Shown: piece by piece, positions 9,685 to 18,211 of the stretch
Layout: each line of letters opens with the position of its first letter
Numbering within the stretch: position 1 is the stretch's first letter
Assembly: GCA_002029295.1 (NCBI GenBank)
Contig: MZGW01000004.1
Location: forward strand, 62,001 to 126,000
Source of the DNA: Alkalithermobacter paradoxus
GTDB lineage: Bacteria > Bacillota > Clostridia > Peptostreptococcales > Peptostreptococcaceae
Direction: 5' to 3'
Length of the DNA: 64,000 nt
The notes under the pieces: model-generated
What the model was told of the DNA's origin: nothing
Databases searched by the model: none
Seen by the model: the letters and a program-made list of their open reading frames with translations, nothing else
Position numbers and translations under genes: made by a program

Positions 9685-9719
9685 AAACGATTAGGATATA
9701 TGAAATCCTAATCGTTTTT
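9685..9719. terminator. bidirectional terminator
   Basis: A 13-bp stem (AAACGATTAGGAT / ATCCTAATCGTTT) followed by T residues lies between the convergent GerMN lipoprotein and nucleoside hydrolase genes and can end both transcripts. Confidence 0.85.
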
Positions 9720-10787
9720 AGTTATAGGAGGTCTTGATACCTCTTTTATAAATAAATCAATAAACTTCTTCCAATCAAGGTCATACTGAACTTTTATTTT
9801 TTTAGCTCCTTCAGCTCCCGGCCATATACCGTCCCATCCAACAGATGTACCATAATTTATCCCATGATTTATATCTACATCAACATAAAGATCTACTGTT
9901 TTAACTATATCAGGGTATATAAGGCTCATAATAGCAACCTGATCATACATAAGGTCTATAAATTCAGGATCTTTTTCAAACTCTGGGCCCATTGTTTGTT
10001 TAAGTAAGGAAGTAACTGGTGTATTAACAGAAACTACTTTTTCATACCAAGTTTCGCTTCCTTTAGTTTTTCTTGATACGTTTAATGGGGACAATGTAAT
10101 TGGAATTCCAGAACGAAGAACTACTCTAGCAGCTTCTGGATCTACCCAAAAATTAAATTCAGCATTTGGGGTTGCATTTCCAGCACCATCAGGAAGGGTA
10201 GCTATAGCACCTCCCATAACTATTATCTCTTTTACACTTTTAGCAAAGTCCGGGTGCTGACGAATAGCTTTTGCTACATTAGTAAGTGGACCTATGGCTA
10301 CAATTGTTATTTCTTGTGGCCTATTTATTACAGTGTTAACCATAAAATCAACTGCACTTTGCCTTTCAGCTTTCTTTTTAGGAAATCCTCCTAATGGCAT
10401 TGAAGGAGGTTCATCAGACCACCATTTTCCCCATGTAGATTTAGCAAAATCACTTACTTCATGAACTAATGGCATATTAGATCCAACAAACACTGGAACA
10501 TCTTCTCTTTTTACTATTTCTAAAAAACGAAGAAGGTCTACGGTTGCTTGCTCTAAACTATTATTTCCAGCTACAGTTGTAATTCCCAGGACATTAATTT
10601 TAGGAGAATTTAAAGCTACTATAGTTGCTAGAGCATCATCTTGTGGTGGCATAGAAAAGTCTGTATCTAATATAATATCATGAATTTCATCTGACAACAC
10701 CATTGTTGGCCTAGTTGCTAAATTAAGACTTAGCATAGATAGACTTAAGAAAATTGAAGCTATTGTAAGAATTAATATTTTCTTCAT
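9708..10787 (-). CDS. secreted nucleoside hydrolase
   Basis: A 359-residue inosine/uridine-preferring nucleoside hydrolase fold with an N-terminal signal peptide (about 1-32), so it should act outside the membrane to release bases from nucleosides. The N-terminal metal site reads DTDFSMPPQDDALA (D41, D43, D50, D51). That is three residues longer between the acidic pairs than the usual DTDPGxDDA. Other family marks are GITTVAGNN, VAIGPLTNVAKA and NAEFNFWVDPEAA. AAGGAGA precedes the ATG. It is monocistronic, between GerMN and tRNA-Sec. The substrate is uncertain because of the altered metal loop. Confidence 0.85.
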   Translation of the reverse strand: MKKILILTIASIFLSLSMLSLNLATRPTMVLSDEIHDIILDTDFSMPPQDDALATIVALNSPKINVLGITTVAGNNSLEQATVDLLRFLEIVKREDVPVFVGSNMPLVHEVSDFAKSTWGKWWSDEPPSMPLGGFPKKKAERQSAVDFMVNTVINRPQEITIVAIGPLTNVAKAIRQHPDFAKSVKEIIVMGGAIATLPDGAGNATPNAEFNFWVDPEAARVVLRSGIPITLSPLNVSRKTKGSETWYEKVVSVNTPVTSLLKQTMGPEFEKDPEFIDLMYDQVAIMSLIYPDIVKTVDLYVDVDINHGINYGTSVGWDGIWPGAEGAKKIKVQYDLDWKKFIDLFIKEVSRPPITKND

Positions 10788-10904
10788 GATAAATCTCCTT
10801 GTATAAAATAGTATTTTAATTAGTGTTTGCTTTGATTAGATAATTATTTATGAAAAATATGGATAAGTTATTGCGTGATGTCGAAAGATGTAGTCGAAAA
10901 AATA

Positions 10905-10933
10905 TTGTACAAAAAAATAAAGTATGATATATT
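10905..10933 (+). promoter_or_regulatory. promoter of tRNA-Sec
   Basis: TTGTAC (10905-10910), a 17-nt spacer and TATATT (10928-10933), ending 24 nt before the mature tRNA 5' end. It fits a sigma-A promoter. Confidence 0.6.
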
Positions 10934-10957
10934 ATTAGTAAAGACAAGTTAAATTAT

Positions 10958-11054
10958 GGGAGTAGATGGGTGCTGGTGTGCCCTCTGGTCTTCAAAACCA
11001 GCGCGGGGGGTTAGGAGCTTCCTGGGTGGGTTCGATTCCCACATATTCCCGCCA
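10958..11054 (+). tRNA. selC: tRNA-Sec (UCA anticodon)
   Basis: 97 nt with encoded CCA at 11052-11054. The anticodon arm CTGGT-CTTCAAA-ACCAG carries TCA at 10992-10994, which reads UGA. There is a T arm GTGGG-TTCGATT-CCCAC, a long acceptor (GGGAGTA with TATTCCC, one G-U pair, eighth pair G-A in this alignment), an extended D stem and a long variable arm at about 11002-11025. These are the hallmarks of bacterial selenocysteine tRNA and fit the selD/selA/selB genes upstream. Confidence 0.96.
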
Positions 11055-11060
11055 ATACAA

Positions 11061-11089
11061 AAACGACCTTCATTATGAAGGTCGTTTTC
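11061..11089 (+). terminator. terminator of tRNA-Sec
   Basis: AAACGACCTTC / GAAGGTCGTTT hairpin with T-rich ends, 7 nt after the tRNA CCA. It also lies at the 3' end of the convergent minus-strand gene and may serve both. Confidence 0.85.
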
Positions 11090-11886
11090 TAGTTCACATC
11101 ACTTTTCTCTTGCAGCTTAAAAGACTTATCAATAGCATCCCATACATATAAATATTTTTCAGTTTTTTCACTTTCTTTTTTAAAGTCTTCTACTTTAGGG
11201 AAATTAGGTGACAGTCCTTTATAATTTGTAGTAGTAGCTATATATAGTATTTTTATAGGGTCTTCATCTAAATAGTCTACAGAAGAAGTCAATGTGGTTT
11301 TGTTCCACAGATTATCTGGAGCATTTTTATCTATCCAGATAGCTTTATAAGCCTCCTCGTAATTTACAGATTTTTTTAGTACACTTTTAAAAGTATTGTC
11401 ATCATCGTAATAAAATATTTGAATAAAATTATCTATCAGAAAAGCTCCAACTCTTTCATCTAGAATTTGTTCAATTATTAAAAAGTTCTTAAAAAACTTT
11501 ATATCTTTTACTGGAACTATATTTGTAATTTTGTTTTTGTAATAATAGGAAAGATCATTCATTTGCTCATACACTGCAACTAGAGCAGTATCTTTAGATA
11601 GATTTAAAGCAAATACTATATTTTCTTTTCCGTTTGGAATTACATTTCCCTTATAAATTTTTAGATCTATATAATCTATATATTCTTCCCACTTAGAATA
11701 CCCAGTAGCATTAAGAATAGATTTTATTATGTCTTTTTTTAGATTTTGCTTTTGAACACTGTCATCAGGAATTGCTATGTAATTTTCAACAGTACTTTTA
11801 GGTATAACATTGTTATATGATCTTACAGAAATAGAAAAAGCATTAGCGATAATTAGTAATATTAAAACATAGATTACTTTTTTCAA
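11089..11886 (-). CDS. uncharacterised exported protein
   Basis: 265 residues that I do not recognise as a named family. It begins with a hydrophobic signal or anchor segment (about 1-22), then a mostly soluble, acidic and aromatic-rich body with no Cys pair or catalytic motif I can name. A good GGGGGTGA Shine-Dalgarno site precedes the ATG. It lies 45 nt downstream of another unrecognised gene on the same strand, with no terminator between them, so they may be one transcript. It probably acts at or outside the membrane. Confidence 0.7.
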   Translation of the reverse strand: MKKVIYVLILLIIANAFSISVRSYNNVIPKSTVENYIAIPDDSVQKQNLKKDIIKSILNATGYSKWEEYIDYIDLKIYKGNVIPNGKENIVFALNLSKDTALVAVYEQMNDLSYYYKNKITNIVPVKDIKFFKNFLIIEQILDERVGAFLIDNFIQIFYYDDDNTFKSVLKKSVNYEEAYKAIWIDKNAPDNLWNKTTLTSSVDYLDEDPIKILYIATTTNYKGLSPNFPKVEDFKKESEKTEKYLYVWDAIDKSFKLQEKSDVN

Positions 11887-11931
11887 TAAATCACCCCCTA
11901 TATACCTATGAATATGGGGGTGAACTTTATT

Positions 11932-12522
11932 CTAATATTTTTTGTCAAAAAGTATTCCTTCTTTGAAACTATATTCTTTGCTTATTTCATCTATAATACA
12001 TTTACATTTTTTATATATAGATATAACTAATCCATCTTCAGGATTAAGAAAAGATAGTATGTACTCTTTATTTGTAGAATTTACTAGACAGAACATACCT
12101 TCATTTAGAGAAATGTAACCATATTTATTAAGTGATATTCCTATAAGAGAAAGAGATGCTTTATTTTCGTTTAATATATTATTGATTTCTTTTGTGTAGT
12201 GATTTTTAGAATCTAATTTTTTTAGATAGTATATAAAGGTATTAAAATTTTGTATTAGTTTTTGGAAGATTTCTAGAAGGTTATCATTTGAGCTAGGCTG
12301 TATATTGGAATTTTGATTATGAAGGTTAGAGTTGCCATGTTTTAAGTTGTTATAAAAATAATCTGTCCAAAGCATAAAATTAGGATTGTATCCATTTAGA
12401 TTATTATTTACTTTATTAGCTTTTGATACTTGTTTTATTTTGCTTATAGAATTTGGAGATATGCTTTTGTTTACATACATCGATTGAATTCGGGTTGTAG
12501 AAGCAGAAGATACCTTTATCAT
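11932..12522 (-). CDS. uncharacterised protein, Ser/Asn-rich N-terminus
   Basis: 196 residues from ATG at 12522; an in-frame GTG pair at 12534 is part of the AAAGGTGG Shine-Dalgarno region, so the ATG is preferred. The first 90 residues are rich in Ser, Asn, Lys and Tyr with little hydrophobic content and look disordered. The remainder (about 95-196) is more regular and ends with an acidic/aromatic segment. No signal peptide or membrane helix. No family recognised. It is the upstream partner of the exported protein, transcribed away from the StiP-like gene. Confidence 0.65.
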   Translation of the reverse strand: MIKVSSASTTRIQSMYVNKSISPNSISKIKQVSKANKVNNNLNGYNPNFMLWTDYFYNNLKHGNSNLHNQNSNIQPSSNDNLLEIFQKLIQNFNTFIYYLKKLDSKNHYTKEINNILNENKASLSLIGISLNKYGYISLNEGMFCLVNSTNKEYILSFLNPEDGLVISIYKKCKCIIDEISKEYSFKEGILFDKKY

Positions 12523-12544
12523 AATTATCACCACCTTTATATAA

Positions 12545-12585
12545 TATATCTAAATTAAAGCCTTACTATTCTCAATTTAGATATA
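12545..12585. repeat. perfect 12-bp inverted repeat in divergent intergenic region
   Basis: TATATCTAAATT (12545-12556) and AATTTAGATATA (12574-12585) are exact inverse complements separated by 17 nt. They lie between two divergent genes, close to the start of the minus-strand one. It could be an operator or a leader hairpin; there is no T-run, so it is not a clear terminator. Confidence 0.6.
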
Positions 12586-12672
12586 AATAGTGATGATACT
12601 TGCATATATATACTCTTACATAAATATAATTGTTTAATCGGTGTATTTTTAGTTTTTGAAAAGGAGGAAGAT

Positions 12673-13782
12673 ATGGAAAAAATAATTAAAGAAGCTATAT
12701 ATATACAAAGTCCAACTTATATAGGTAGTTATAAAGAAGAAGACTGTATATTTTTGCTAAAAGATATTTCACATTTAGTTACCGAAAAGGATGATAAGGA
12801 AAGAGAAGAAGATATTAACGATGGAGTTCACTATTCACAAATGCTTCCATTTGAAGATACCCCATCAGATGAGTATATGAATATTTTTTATGAAAGCTTA
12901 AAAGAGAACGCTATGAAGGTTGCAGTTAATACATTAAGAATTTGTGAACAAATACTTAAAAATAAAGGAAATGATGTAATATTAGTATCACTTGCTAGAG
13001 GAGGTACACCTGTAGGTGTATTAGCTAAAAGATATATAAAATACAAATACAATATAGATTGTCCTCACTATAGCCTATCAATAATAAGAGATAAGGGACT
13101 AGACGAGAATGCATTGATATATATAATCAATAAGCATAAATCAACAAATATACAATTTATTGATGCATGGACAGGAAAAGGTGTAGTTAATCATACTTTA
13201 GAGAAAGCTTGTAGAGAGTTTAATATGAAATACGAAGTAGATATAGATTCAGGATTAGCTGTTTTAAGTGATGTAGGTAGATGTGCTAAGATATATGGAA
13301 CTAGAGAAGACTTTTTAATTCCATCAGCATGTCTAAACTCAACAGGGTCGGGGTTGATTAGCAGAACGTTTTTAGATGATAAAATTATATCTAAGCATGA
13401 TTTTCATGGAGCTAAATATTATTCAAATTGGAAAGACATAGATTGTTCTAATTATTTTGTTGATTATATAAGTGAATTATTCGAAAAGATAGATACAAAG
13501 TCAGGGGATAAGTATACAGATATAAATATAAAGACTGCAAGAGAGGATCTAATTGATATTCAAAAAAGGTTTGGGGTAGATAGTATAAGGAAAATAAAAG
13601 CAGGCATAGGAGAAACAACTAGAGTTCTTCTAAGAAAAATACCCTACAAGATACTAGTAAGTGATATAAATAATCCAAATGTTAAATACGTTTTGCTACT
13701 TGCAAAGGACAGAGGTATCCCAATTGAAATTTATAAAGATATGAATTATTTATGTTGTGCATTAGTTACATTTGCTGAATAA
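12673..13782 (+). CDS. PRTase-Pelota domain protein (StiP-like, Ter-system-associated family)
   Basis: 369 residues. The N-terminal two thirds resemble the phosphoribosyltransferase-like domain annotated as cysteine protease StiP family (LARGGTPVGVLAKR, FIDAWTGKGVV, DSGLAVLSDVGRCA). The last roughly 95 residues look like the PELOTA RNA-binding domain often fused to it (ETTRVLLRKIPYKILV, then LLLAKDRGIPIEIYKD). Comparative genomics has placed such proteins in tellurite-resistance (Ter) stress clusters proposed to make a nucleoside-like metabolite. None of the usual TerD, ATP-grasp or HAD partners is nearby. AAAAGGAGGAAG precedes the ATG. The domain call is from memory of the family, not from a search. 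Confidence 0.72.
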   Translation: MEKIIKEAIYIQSPTYIGSYKEEDCIFLLKDISHLVTEKDDKEREEDINDGVHYSQMLPFEDTPSDEYMNIFYESLKENAMKVAVNTLRICEQILKNKGNDVILVSLARGGTPVGVLAKRYIKYKYNIDCPHYSLSIIRDKGLDENALIYIINKHKSTNIQFIDAWTGKGVVNHTLEKACREFNMKYEVDIDSGLAVLSDVGRCAKIYGTREDFLIPSACLNSTGSGLISRTFLDDKIISKHDFHGAKYYSNWKDIDCSNYFVDYISELFEKIDTKSGDKYTDINIKTAREDLIDIQKRFGVDSIRKIKAGIGETTRVLLRKIPYKILVSDINNPNVKYVLLLAKDRGIPIEIYKDMNYLCCALVTFAE

Positions 13783-13867
13783 AGGTATATTAAAAAGAAC
13801 TCTAACATATTAAATATTATGCATTAAGAATGATGACCACTAAAAGTATGTGGATGGGGGGATATAT

Positions 13868-14896
13868 TTGTTTGCTTGGATAAACAACTATTGGGTAGCA
13901 ATAATCGTATTATTTACTATGTCGTACATAATAAATAAAGCAGCAGATAAGTTAGGTGATGCTCTGAGAACTTTGGGGGTTAAGCTAAGAGTACCGAATA
14001 CTGTAAGAGGAGCTATTTTTGATGCAACTAGTTCTTCATTCCCAGAATTTTCAACAGCAATGATTGCTGTTTTAATTTATAAGGATTTTGGAAATATAGG
14101 AATACCTACAATAGCTGGTTCAGGAATGTTCAATATTTTACTAATACCTATGCTTAGTATTTTAGCATATAAAGGCAAAAGTGTACTTACGGTAGAAAGG
14201 CATGGTATATATAGGGATATGTTTTTTTATACAGCTTCGATACTTACCCTATGTTTTTTCACTTACTTTGGTAAACTAACTGTCTTTGCTGGGATGATAT
14301 TAGTTAGTATTTATGTATGTTATATAATAGTACTTTACATTGAAACTCTTAAGTATAGAAAAAATCTTAGGAATTTTTCAAATACAGAAGATGATGAAGA
14401 TTTGAATATGGGAAATCTTGAAATTATAGTTACTTTAATTACAACTTCTACAATAATATGGATATGTTGTGAAGCTATAGTAAAATCTGCTCTTGTTATC
14501 TCAAGCACATTTAATATACCGCCATTTTTAGTTTCAGTTATAATTTTAGCAGCATGCACATCAATTCCGGATAGCCTTTTATCAGTAAAGTCTGCTAGAA
14601 GAGGAGATGTTGATGGAGCTATTTCTAATGCTGTAGGATCTAATATTTTTAATATATGTATATGTCTAGGGGTTCCGATTATAATAGCTGGGAAAGACTT
14701 AGCGGTTAGTTTTGGTCAGAGTTTGGTTACATATGAATTCTTATTAATATCTATGGTAGTAACATCTTGCATACTTCTTAAAAAGGAAGGAATAGACAAA
14801 AAAGATGGATATTTAATGCTTCTTGTATATTTAATATTTGTAGCGTATGTAACGGCTGTTGCTCTTAATATCATACCTATGCATTTACAACAATAA
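13868..14896 (+). CDS. sodium/calcium exchanger-family membrane protein (CaCA)
   Basis: 342 residues with about ten membrane helices in two homologous halves. The alpha-repeat-like motifs are FDATSSSFPEFSTAMIAVL with GSGMFNILLIPML near the N-terminus and SIPDSLLSVKSARRGD with AVGSNIFNICICLGVP in the second half. The pattern is that of Ca2+/cation antiporters, with some change in the first repeat, so the ion is uncertain. TTG 13868 follows GGGGGGA at 6 nt; a GTG at 13850 would lie upstream of that Shine-Dalgarno site. It follows the StiP-like gene by 85 nt with no clear terminator. Confidence 0.82.
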   Translation: MFAWINNYWVAIIVLFTMSYIINKAADKLGDALRTLGVKLRVPNTVRGAIFDATSSSFPEFSTAMIAVLIYKDFGNIGIPTIAGSGMFNILLIPMLSILAYKGKSVLTVERHGIYRDMFFYTASILTLCFFTYFGKLTVFAGMILVSIYVCYIIVLYIETLKYRKNLRNFSNTEDDEDLNMGNLEIIVTLITTSTIIWICCEAIVKSALVISSTFNIPPFLVSVIILAACTSIPDSLLSVKSARRGDVDGAISNAVGSNIFNICICLGVPIIIAGKDLAVSFGQSLVTYEFLLISMVVTSCILLKKEGIDKKDGYLMLLVYLIFVAYVTAVALNIIPMHLQQ

Positions 14897-14919
14897 GCCT
14901 GTCATTTGACAGGCTTATT
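14892..14919. terminator. bidirectional terminator
   Basis: AATAAGCCTGTC / GACAGGCTTATT hairpin (loop ATTT) between the converging exchanger and DUF3006 genes. Confidence 0.8.
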
Positions 14920-15130
14920 CAAATAATTCGTCTATTAAATTATCTATATCTTTTTTTAACTTTTCTGTTTCAATGTAATCTATTTTAACTTTACCATCTC
15001 TTAATAAGAATATTACATCTCCTTCTTTACAGTTGTGAGGGAGTATATCCTTACTTATGTGAATAAATTCTTTATTTTCTAGCTCAACTATTGCTACATT
15101 TGTTTCGAATCTATCTATTATTCCTTTCAT
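14915..15130 (-). CDS. DUF3006 family protein
   Basis: 71 residues with an N-terminal beta-rich core (MKGIIDRFETNVAIVELE) and a charged C-terminal helix, matching the small DUF3006 family of unknown function. It is encoded 8 nt downstream of the ComEC/Rec2-like MBL lipoprotein, an arrangement I recall as recurrent, so the two probably act together or are translated together. No membrane segment. Confidence 0.8.
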   Translation of the reverse strand: MKGIIDRFETNVAIVELENKEFIHISKDILPHNCKEGDVIFLLRDGKVKIDYIETEKLKKDIDNLIDELFE

Positions 15131-15138
15131 TATATCAC

Positions 15139-16038
15139 CTACCTATTTCCATAATAGTTATAAGTGCCTGGTTTTTTATCTGTCCATATTTTCTTTCCAT
15201 CACTGAAAAAAACTATAGTACCTTGCTCATCAGTTCTATAAAGAGGTATGTTACAATTTTTTAAGATATCTAAAACTTCTTTATGAGGATGTCCATACTG
15301 ATTTTTATATTTACAAGACACAACTGCAATATGTGGAGAAACTGCTCTTAAAAAATCCTCAGATGTAGAAGATGAACTTCCGTGGTGACCTAATTTTAGT
15401 ATATTAGATTTTAGATTAGACCCAGAATTGATCATATCAATTTCATTAGGATATTCTGCATCTCCGGTAAACATAAAACTCTTTTGGTCATACTCTAATT
15501 TCACAACTATTGACCATAAATTATTATTATCACCATAGACATTAACAGGATTTAGCATCTTACAAATAACATAATCTCCTAAGTTAAAGTTAACGCCATA
15601 TTTACCTTCTTTTATTTTTAATCCTTTGTTTTTAGCAGCTACTAATACGTCTTTAAAAGTCTTAGTGGTATGAGATTTTCTAGGCATATAAAAATCACCA
15701 ATCTCAAAATTATGAATAATATAATCTAGACCTCCTATATGGTCCGCATCAGGATGAGTTCCTATTAAAACATCTATCTTATTTATATTATGTTTTTTTA
15801 GGTAATCATGGACAGTTTTGCCTGAATTGTTATCACCAGCATCTATTAGCATCGTTTTATTATCTGGGGTAATAATAAGTGTAGAATCTCCCTGACCAAC
15901 ATCTATAAAGTGAACACTTAAAGGTTGATTTAGAGTCAATTCATTAATTTGTCTAGAAGCATCTAGACTTTCACACCCAATCAATAATAGTAGTACTAAA
16001 ATTAATAAAGCTATTAATATTTCTTTCAAAAATATCAC
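15139..16038 (-). CDS. ComEC/Rec2-type MBL-fold lipoprotein
   Basis: 299 residues with a lipoprotein signal ending in the lipobox LIGC, then a metallo-beta-lactamase fold. Visible marks are FIDVGQGDSTLI, the metal motif THPDADHIGG, FTGDAE and KLGHHGSSSST, typical of the DNA-internalisation MBL domain otherwise found at the C-terminus of ComEC/Rec2. Here that domain is a separate, membrane-tethered exported protein. Function (nuclease or other phosphodiesterase at the cell surface) is inferred. It heads the two-gene operon with DUF3006. Confidence 0.87.
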   Translation of the reverse strand: MIFLKEILIALLILVLLLLIGCESLDASRQINELTLNQPLSVHFIDVGQGDSTLIITPDNKTMLIDAGDNNSGKTVHDYLKKHNINKIDVLIGTHPDADHIGGLDYIIHNFEIGDFYMPRKSHTTKTFKDVLVAAKNKGLKIKEGKYGVNFNLGDYVICKMLNPVNVYGDNNNLWSIVVKLEYDQKSFMFTGDAEYPNEIDMINSGSNLKSNILKLGHHGSSSSTSEDFLRAVSPHIAVVSCKYKNQYGHPHKEVLDILKNCNIPLYRTDEQGTIVFFSDGKKIWTDKKPGTYNYYGNR

Positions 16039-16107
16039 CTCGTTTTGATTATAGCATAAAAATAAGGAAATATATAATGTGACGCAACTTAGAAAATTCT
16101 AGAGTGC

Positions 16108-16136
16108 TTGAGTGAATTTATATATTATGATATACT
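16108..16136 (+). promoter_or_regulatory. promoter of DUF2156/GNAT operon
   Basis: TTGAGT (16108-16113), 17-nt spacer, TATACT (16131-16136), with the AAAGGAGG ribosome site beginning 15 nt further on. Good fit to sigma-A. Confidence 0.6.
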
Positions 16137-16167
16137 AATAAAGTAATATTAAAGGAGGTAGATTAGT

Positions 16168-17052
16168 ATTTTTTCAAAAATAGATATTAACTCAAAAGAT
16201 ATACTACAACCGTACTTTAAAATGGTAGACTATGAGGCTTGCGAATACTGCTTTACAACTATATATATGTTTGAGCACATATATAATACCATGTACTACA
16301 GAGAAAAAGACTTTGCAGTTTTAATAGGAGAGTATGACGACCATAAATTCACTGTTATACCACTTGCACAAAAACAAAACTTAGGCAAGGTATTTGATTT
16401 TATACGTAAATATTTCAAAGAAAATAATATAAAATTTCAGTTAAGAGCGGCCACTGAAGAATTTGTAGAATTCTTAGAAGAAAACTACAAGGGGAAATTT
16501 AAGTATATAGAAGAAAGAGACTATTTTGATTATGTATACTTAGGAGAAGATCTTAGGACTTTAAACGGAAGAAAATATCACAAAAAAAGAAATCATATAA
16601 ATGCATTTATTAAGGAATACGAAAATAGGTATTATTATAAATCTCTAGGAAAAGAAGACTTTAATGATTGCTTAGCTTTGTTAGATAAATGGATGATAGA
16701 TAAGGAAGATAAAACGACTTTGCAAACCGAAAGAATAGCAATACAAAAGGTACTAGACAATTATGAAAAGTTAGATGTTAAAATAGGTGGAATATATATA
16801 GATGGAAATCTAGAAGCATTTTCTATAGGTGAATATCTAAATCCTAATATGGCTGTAATTCATATTGAAAAAGCAAATGGAGAGATAAGAGGACTTTATC
16901 CTATGATAAATAAAACATTCCTTGAAAATGAATTTCCAGATGTGGAATTTGTAAATAGAGAAGAAGATCTTGGAATAGAAGGTCTTAGAAAAGCAAAGTT
17001 GTCGTATTATCCATATAGGTTAGTTCATAAATATACTGTGCTGGAGGATTAA
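16168..17052 (+). CDS. DUF2156 family protein (aminoacyl-lipid synthase C-terminal-like)
   Basis: 294 residues from an ATT codon, or 276 from ATG 16222. The body is the GNAT-like DUF2156 fold related to the soluble domain of phosphatidylglycerol lysyltransferases (YHKKRNHINAFIKEYENRYY; NREEDLGIEGLRKAKLSYYP). There is no membrane part. AAAGGAGG at 16151-16158 is 9 nt before ATT 16168. The frame from there encodes FSKIDINSKDILQPYFK, which looks like the family N-terminus, whereas ATG 16222 has no Shine-Dalgarno site. It is followed 1 nt later by an Eis-like acetyltransferase. Substrate unknown. Confidence 0.85.
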   Translation: MFSKIDINSKDILQPYFKMVDYEACEYCFTTIYMFEHIYNTMYYREKDFAVLIGEYDDHKFTVIPLAQKQNLGKVFDFIRKYFKENNIKFQLRAATEEFVEFLEENYKGKFKYIEERDYFDYVYLGEDLRTLNGRKYHKKRNHINAFIKEYENRYYYKSLGKEDFNDCLALLDKWMIDKEDKTTLQTERIAIQKVLDNYEKLDVKIGGIYIDGNLEAFSIGEYLNPNMAVIHIEKANGEIRGLYPMINKTFLENEFPDVEFVNREEDLGIEGLRKAKLSYYPYRLVHKYTVLED

Positions 17053-17053
17053 T

Positions 17054-18211
17054 ATGAACGTTAGAATAGCTAGAAAAGATGATTTAGAGCAAATAAAAAA
17101 TATCTGGAAATACTGTTTTAATGATCCTGATGGCTTCTTTAACTATTACTTTCAAAATAAATATAAGGAAGAAAATACTTTAGTTGTAGAAAATGAAGAA
17201 GAAATAATATCATCTTTGCAAATGAATCAATACAAAATAGTTCTCAATAACAAAGTCTATGATACATCATACATAGTAGGAGTATCTACCCTTGCGCAGG
17301 CAAGAGGAAAAGGGTCTATGAGAATTTTAATGAGCGAAGCTTTGAGAGAATTATATAGAAGAAATCAGCTAATATCTATACTTATGCCAATAGACTATAG
17401 ACTTTACAGACCATATGGATATGAACACTGTTATGATCAATTAGAATATTTAATCCAAATTGAAACTCTAGGCAATTTTAAGATAAGCGGTGAGTTTAAA
17501 AAAGCAAAAATAGAAGATGTGGATGCTTTAATAGATATATATAACTTTTCAATGAAAGATAAAAATGGATTTACAGTGAGAGATAAGTATTATTTTGAAA
17601 ATTTATTCAAGGAAATAGAATGTGAAAATGGACATATATATCTTCACAAATCAGAAGAATTTGACGGATATATGATATATTTCTTATTAGAAGATAAAAT
17701 TTTCGTAAGGGAGATTTTTTATAAGAACATACAAACTCTCAAATCTTTTCTTAAATTTATATACAATCATAATACACAGTTTAAGAATGTATCAATAACG
17801 ACTCCTATAGACGATAAAATAAAATGTATAATATCTAATTTAAAAGATATAGAGATAAAGATAAAACCATTTATGATGGGAAGAATAATAAACTTTGAAG
17901 AATTTATCAAAACTTTAGACCTAGATAAAATTAACTGTAACCTAAAATTAAAAATAGAAGATAATTTTATAGACGAAAATAACAAAACGTTTAATATAGA
18001 TATATGTAATGGAAAAGTACAAATAAATAAAACAGATAAAGAGTATGATATAAAAATAGATATAAACACATTAAGTCAGCTAGCATTTTCATACTCTACA
18101 ACAAAAGAAGCAGTATTCTTAGGAAAGATATGCTATAAAGATACAAAATATCTAGACATGTTAGAAGATATCTTTAACATAAAAGTTAATTATATTAATG
18201 AATATGTATAA
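17054..18211 (+). CDS. Eis-like GNAT N-acetyltransferase
   Basis: 385 residues. The N-terminal GNAT domain carries an acetyl-CoA loop (VSTLAQARGKGSMRILM) and the Eis-type MPIDYRLYRPYGYE segment; a second GNAT-like domain and an SCP2-like C-terminal domain (about 280-385) follow. Eis-family enzymes acetylate amines, including some aminoglycosides; the natural substrate here is unknown. GGAGG precedes the ATG, which comes 1 nt after the stop of the DUF2156 gene, so the two are co-translated. Confidence 0.87.
   Translation: MNVRIARKDDLEQIKNIWKYCFNDPDGFFNYYFQNKYKEENTLVVENEEEIISSLQMNQYKIVLNNKVYDTSYIVGVSTLAQARGKGSMRILMSEALRELYRRNQLISILMPIDYRLYRPYGYEHCYDQLEYLIQIETLGNFKISGEFKKAKIEDVDALIDIYNFSMKDKNGFTVRDKYYFENLFKEIECENGHIYLHKSEEFDGYMIYFLLEDKIFVREIFYKNIQTLKSFLKFIYNHNTQFKNVSITTPIDDKIKCIISNLKDIEIKIKPFMMGRIINFEEFIKTLDLDKINCNLKLKIEDNFIDENNKTFNIDICNGKVQINKTDKEYDIKIDINTLSQLAFSYSTTKEAVFLGKICYKDTKYLDMLEDIFNIKVNYINEYV

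Noticed and set aside
10966..11151. 61-residue plus-strand open frame
   Set aside because: It lies over tRNA-Sec and its terminator and has no ribosome site; an accident of the RNA gene.
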